A stretch of DNA of 6,740 nt from Pseudomonadota bacterium. Lineage in GTDB: Bacteria; Pseudomonadota; Gammaproteobacteria; Steroidobacterales; Steroidobacteraceae. Shown here piece after piece: positions 5,610-6,740 of this stretch (its first letter is position 1; the number at the start of each line of letters is the position of its first letter). Below the pieces are notes generated by a model. It saw nothing but the letters and a program-made list of their open reading frames with translations, did no database searches and was not told the origin of the DNA. Position numbers and translations under genes: made by a program. The stretch is taken from positions 1 to 6,740 of the forward strand of contig CANGMU010000129.1 in the NCBI GenBank assembly GCA_947454665.1, written 5' to 3'.

Positions 5610-6685
5610 CAGAGCACCCCCTTCGTGCTGGGCAGTTCATTGCCTTCGCGGCGGAAAGCTTGGCGCAGCGCGCGGCCGACGCCCTTGAAGCACGCCTCGA
5701 CCATGTGATGCGTGTTTTCGCCGCGCACACTCACATGCAGCGCACAAGCCAGCGTGTCGGACAACGAGCGGAAGAAGTGCGGCACGAGTTCCGTCGCGAG
5801 GCCACCGACTTCCGCGCGGCCGAACGATCCTTCCCAGACCGCATAGGCACGGCCGGAAAGGTCGATCGCGACCTGCGCCTGGGCTTCGTCCATCGCGAGC
5901 AGAAAACCATAACGGCCGATGCCCGCCTTGTTGCCCAGCGCCTTGCGCAGCGCCTCGCCGAGGGCCAGCGCACAGTCCTCGACCGTGTGGTGCTCATCGA
6001 CATGCAGGTCGCCCTTGCAGGCCAGGCGCAGCGAGAAACCGCCATGCTTGGCGATCTGCTCGAGCATGTGGTCGAAGAAGCCATGACCAGTCGAGATTTC
6101 GATCGGGCCTTCCGCGTCGAGGTCCACCGCGACCTGGATATCGGTTTCCTTCGTCTTGCGCGTGACCGTTGCACGGCGCGCGAGCAGTTCGCGGGCGATG
6201 GCCGGCCAGGTCTCCGATTCCGAGCCGCCCAGGCGCAAGCGCAGGCCGCGGACACCGAGGTTCTTCGCGAACTCGATGTCGGTATCGCGGTCGCCGATCA
6301 CCGCGCTCTGCGCCGGATCGATCACATGGTCATTGAGGTAATCCTCGACGATCTTCACCTTGGGCTTGCGGCAGTCGCAGGCATCAGCCGGCTTGTGCGG
6401 GCAGATGCAGACGGCATCGAAGCTGATGCCCTGTGAGGCGAAGGCATCGAGGATGAACTGCTGCGGGATCTCGAAGTCCGGCGTCGGAAAGCTCGCCGTG
6501 CCCAGTCCGTCCTGATTCGTGACCATGACGAATCGGTAACCGGCCTTGGCCAGCTGCTGCAGTGACGCGAAGACATCGGGCACGAAGCGGATCTTGTCGA
6601 GGCGATCCACCTGTTCATCCGGCGGCTCCGCGACAAGCGTGCCGTCGCGGTCGATAAACAGGACCTTCAGCGGCGTCGTGCTCAT
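5609..6685 (-). CDS. hisB: bifunctional histidinol-phosphatase / imidazoleglycerol-phosphate dehydratase
   Basis: This 358-residue HisNB fusion carries histidine steps 6 and 8. The N-terminal HAD phosphatase (about 1-168) removes phosphate from histidinol phosphate. It has D12 and D14 in FIDRDGTL, TNQDG at 56-60, the zinc site C95-P-H97 with C103-D-C105, K107 in CRKPK, and GDRDTD at 131-136. The C-terminal dehydratase (about 170-358) makes imidazole acetol phosphate. It has the two manganese-site motifs, HGFFDHML at 201-208 with DEHHTVED at 230-237, and HHMVEACFK at 326-334. The length is near E. coli HisB (about 355). This fusion is mostly gammaproteobacterial. The ATG at 6685 overlaps the hisC stop (ATGA), and GGAG at 6695-6692 lies six bases upstream. 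Both active sites look complete. Confidence 0.97.
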   Translation of the reverse strand: MSTTPLKVLFIDRDGTLVAEPPDEQVDRLDKIRFVPDVFASLQQLAKAGYRFVMVTNQDGLGTASFPTPDFEIPQQFILDAFASQGISFDAVCICPHKPADACDCRKPKVKIVEDYLNDHVIDPAQSAVIGDRDTDIEFAKNLGVRGLRLRLGGSESETWPAIARELLARRATVTRKTKETDIQVAVDLDAEGPIEISTGHGFFDHMLEQIAKHGGFSLRLACKGDLHVDEHHTVEDCALALGEALRKALGNKAGIGRYGFLLAMDEAQAQVAIDLSGRAYAVWEGSFGRAEVGGLATELVPHFFRSLSDTLACALHVSVRGENTHHMVEACFKGVGRALRQAFRREGNELPSTKGVL

Positions 6686-6740
6686 GCGAGGCTCCGGAGC
6701 AGGATGTCGTTCTGTTCGGGCGTGCCGATGGAGATGCGCA
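6682..6740 (-). CDS. hisC: histidinol-phosphate aminotransferase, C-terminal end only (partial)
   Basis: Only the last 18 codons and the TGA stop (6684-6682) are inside the window, reading R-I-S-I-G-T-P-E-Q-N-D-I-L-L-R-S-L-A. The R-I-(S/T)-I-G-(T)-x-E-(Q/E)-N pattern is the C-terminal signature of HisC, a PLP aminotransferase converting imidazole acetol phosphate to histidinol phosphate. Its arginine binds the substrate phosphate. Its place directly before hisB, with an ATGA overlap, matches the conserved hisC-hisB order. The remainder of the gene is beyond the window. Confidence 0.88.
   Translation of the reverse strand, partial: RISIGTPEQNDILLRSLA

Noticed and set aside
5660..6436. 258-codon plus-strand open frame over hisB
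   Set aside because: It is antisense to both intact HisB domains and has the composition of a shadow frame.
6691..6700. 10-base palindrome GCTCCGGAGC before hisB as an operator
   Set aside because: It lies within hisC codons and supplies the hisB ribosome site (GGAG). There is no promoter context, so an operator role is unsupported.

Overview
The window is high-GC chromosomal DNA carrying two compact amino-acid biosynthesis units that converge tail to tail. The lineage signals point to a gammaproteobacterium in or near the Xanthomonadales (Lysobacterales). They are an aspartate kinase fused to diaminopimelate decarboxylase (a fusion known from Xanthomonas, Xylella and relatives), a bifunctional HisB with a HAD phosphatase in front of the dehydratase, a fused HisIE, and gamma-type signatures in HisH and HisF. 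The assignment rests on remembered family patterns, not on a search.

Layout. Positions 1-297 (+) hold the possible last codons of an upstream gene, a small charged protein of 71 residues (32-247) that I do not firmly recognise, and a 50-base gap with a 13-bp imperfect tandem repeat. Positions 298-2883 (+) are the 861-residue fused lysAC gene. From 2880 to 6740, everything is on the minus strand. In transcription order it is the end of hisC (6740-6682), hisB (6685-5609), hisH (5609-5001), hisA (5001-4261), hisF (4279-3512) and hisIE (3515-2880). This is the distal part of the standard gammaproteobacterial hisGDCBHAFI(E) operon. Its promoter and any leader must lie beyond position 6740.

How the genes work together. 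LysAC would catalyse the first step (aspartate phosphorylation) and the last step (meso-diaminopimelate decarboxylation) of lysine synthesis, and its ACT region keeps the lysine-site pattern of E. coli LysC. HisI/HisE, HisA, HisH-HisF, HisB and HisC cover histidine synthesis from phosphoribosyl-ATP to histidinol phosphate. The N-terminal HisB domain then makes histidinol. All expected catalytic residues are visible, so I see no broken genes. Every his junction overlaps (ATGA, TGATG or a 19-base overlap), which implies translational coupling.

Points worth a second look: hisF has no ATG, GTG or TTG at its correct start and most likely begins at an ATT codon behind a strong Shine-Dalgarno. The lysAC and hisIE stop codons share one CTAG. 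A 12-bp stem-loop sits 10 bases after the lysAC stop and pairs better in the lysAC transcript than in the his transcript. I found no mobile element, CRISPR, RNA gene or undescribed multi-gene system. This is an ordinary housekeeping region with a few unusual details.
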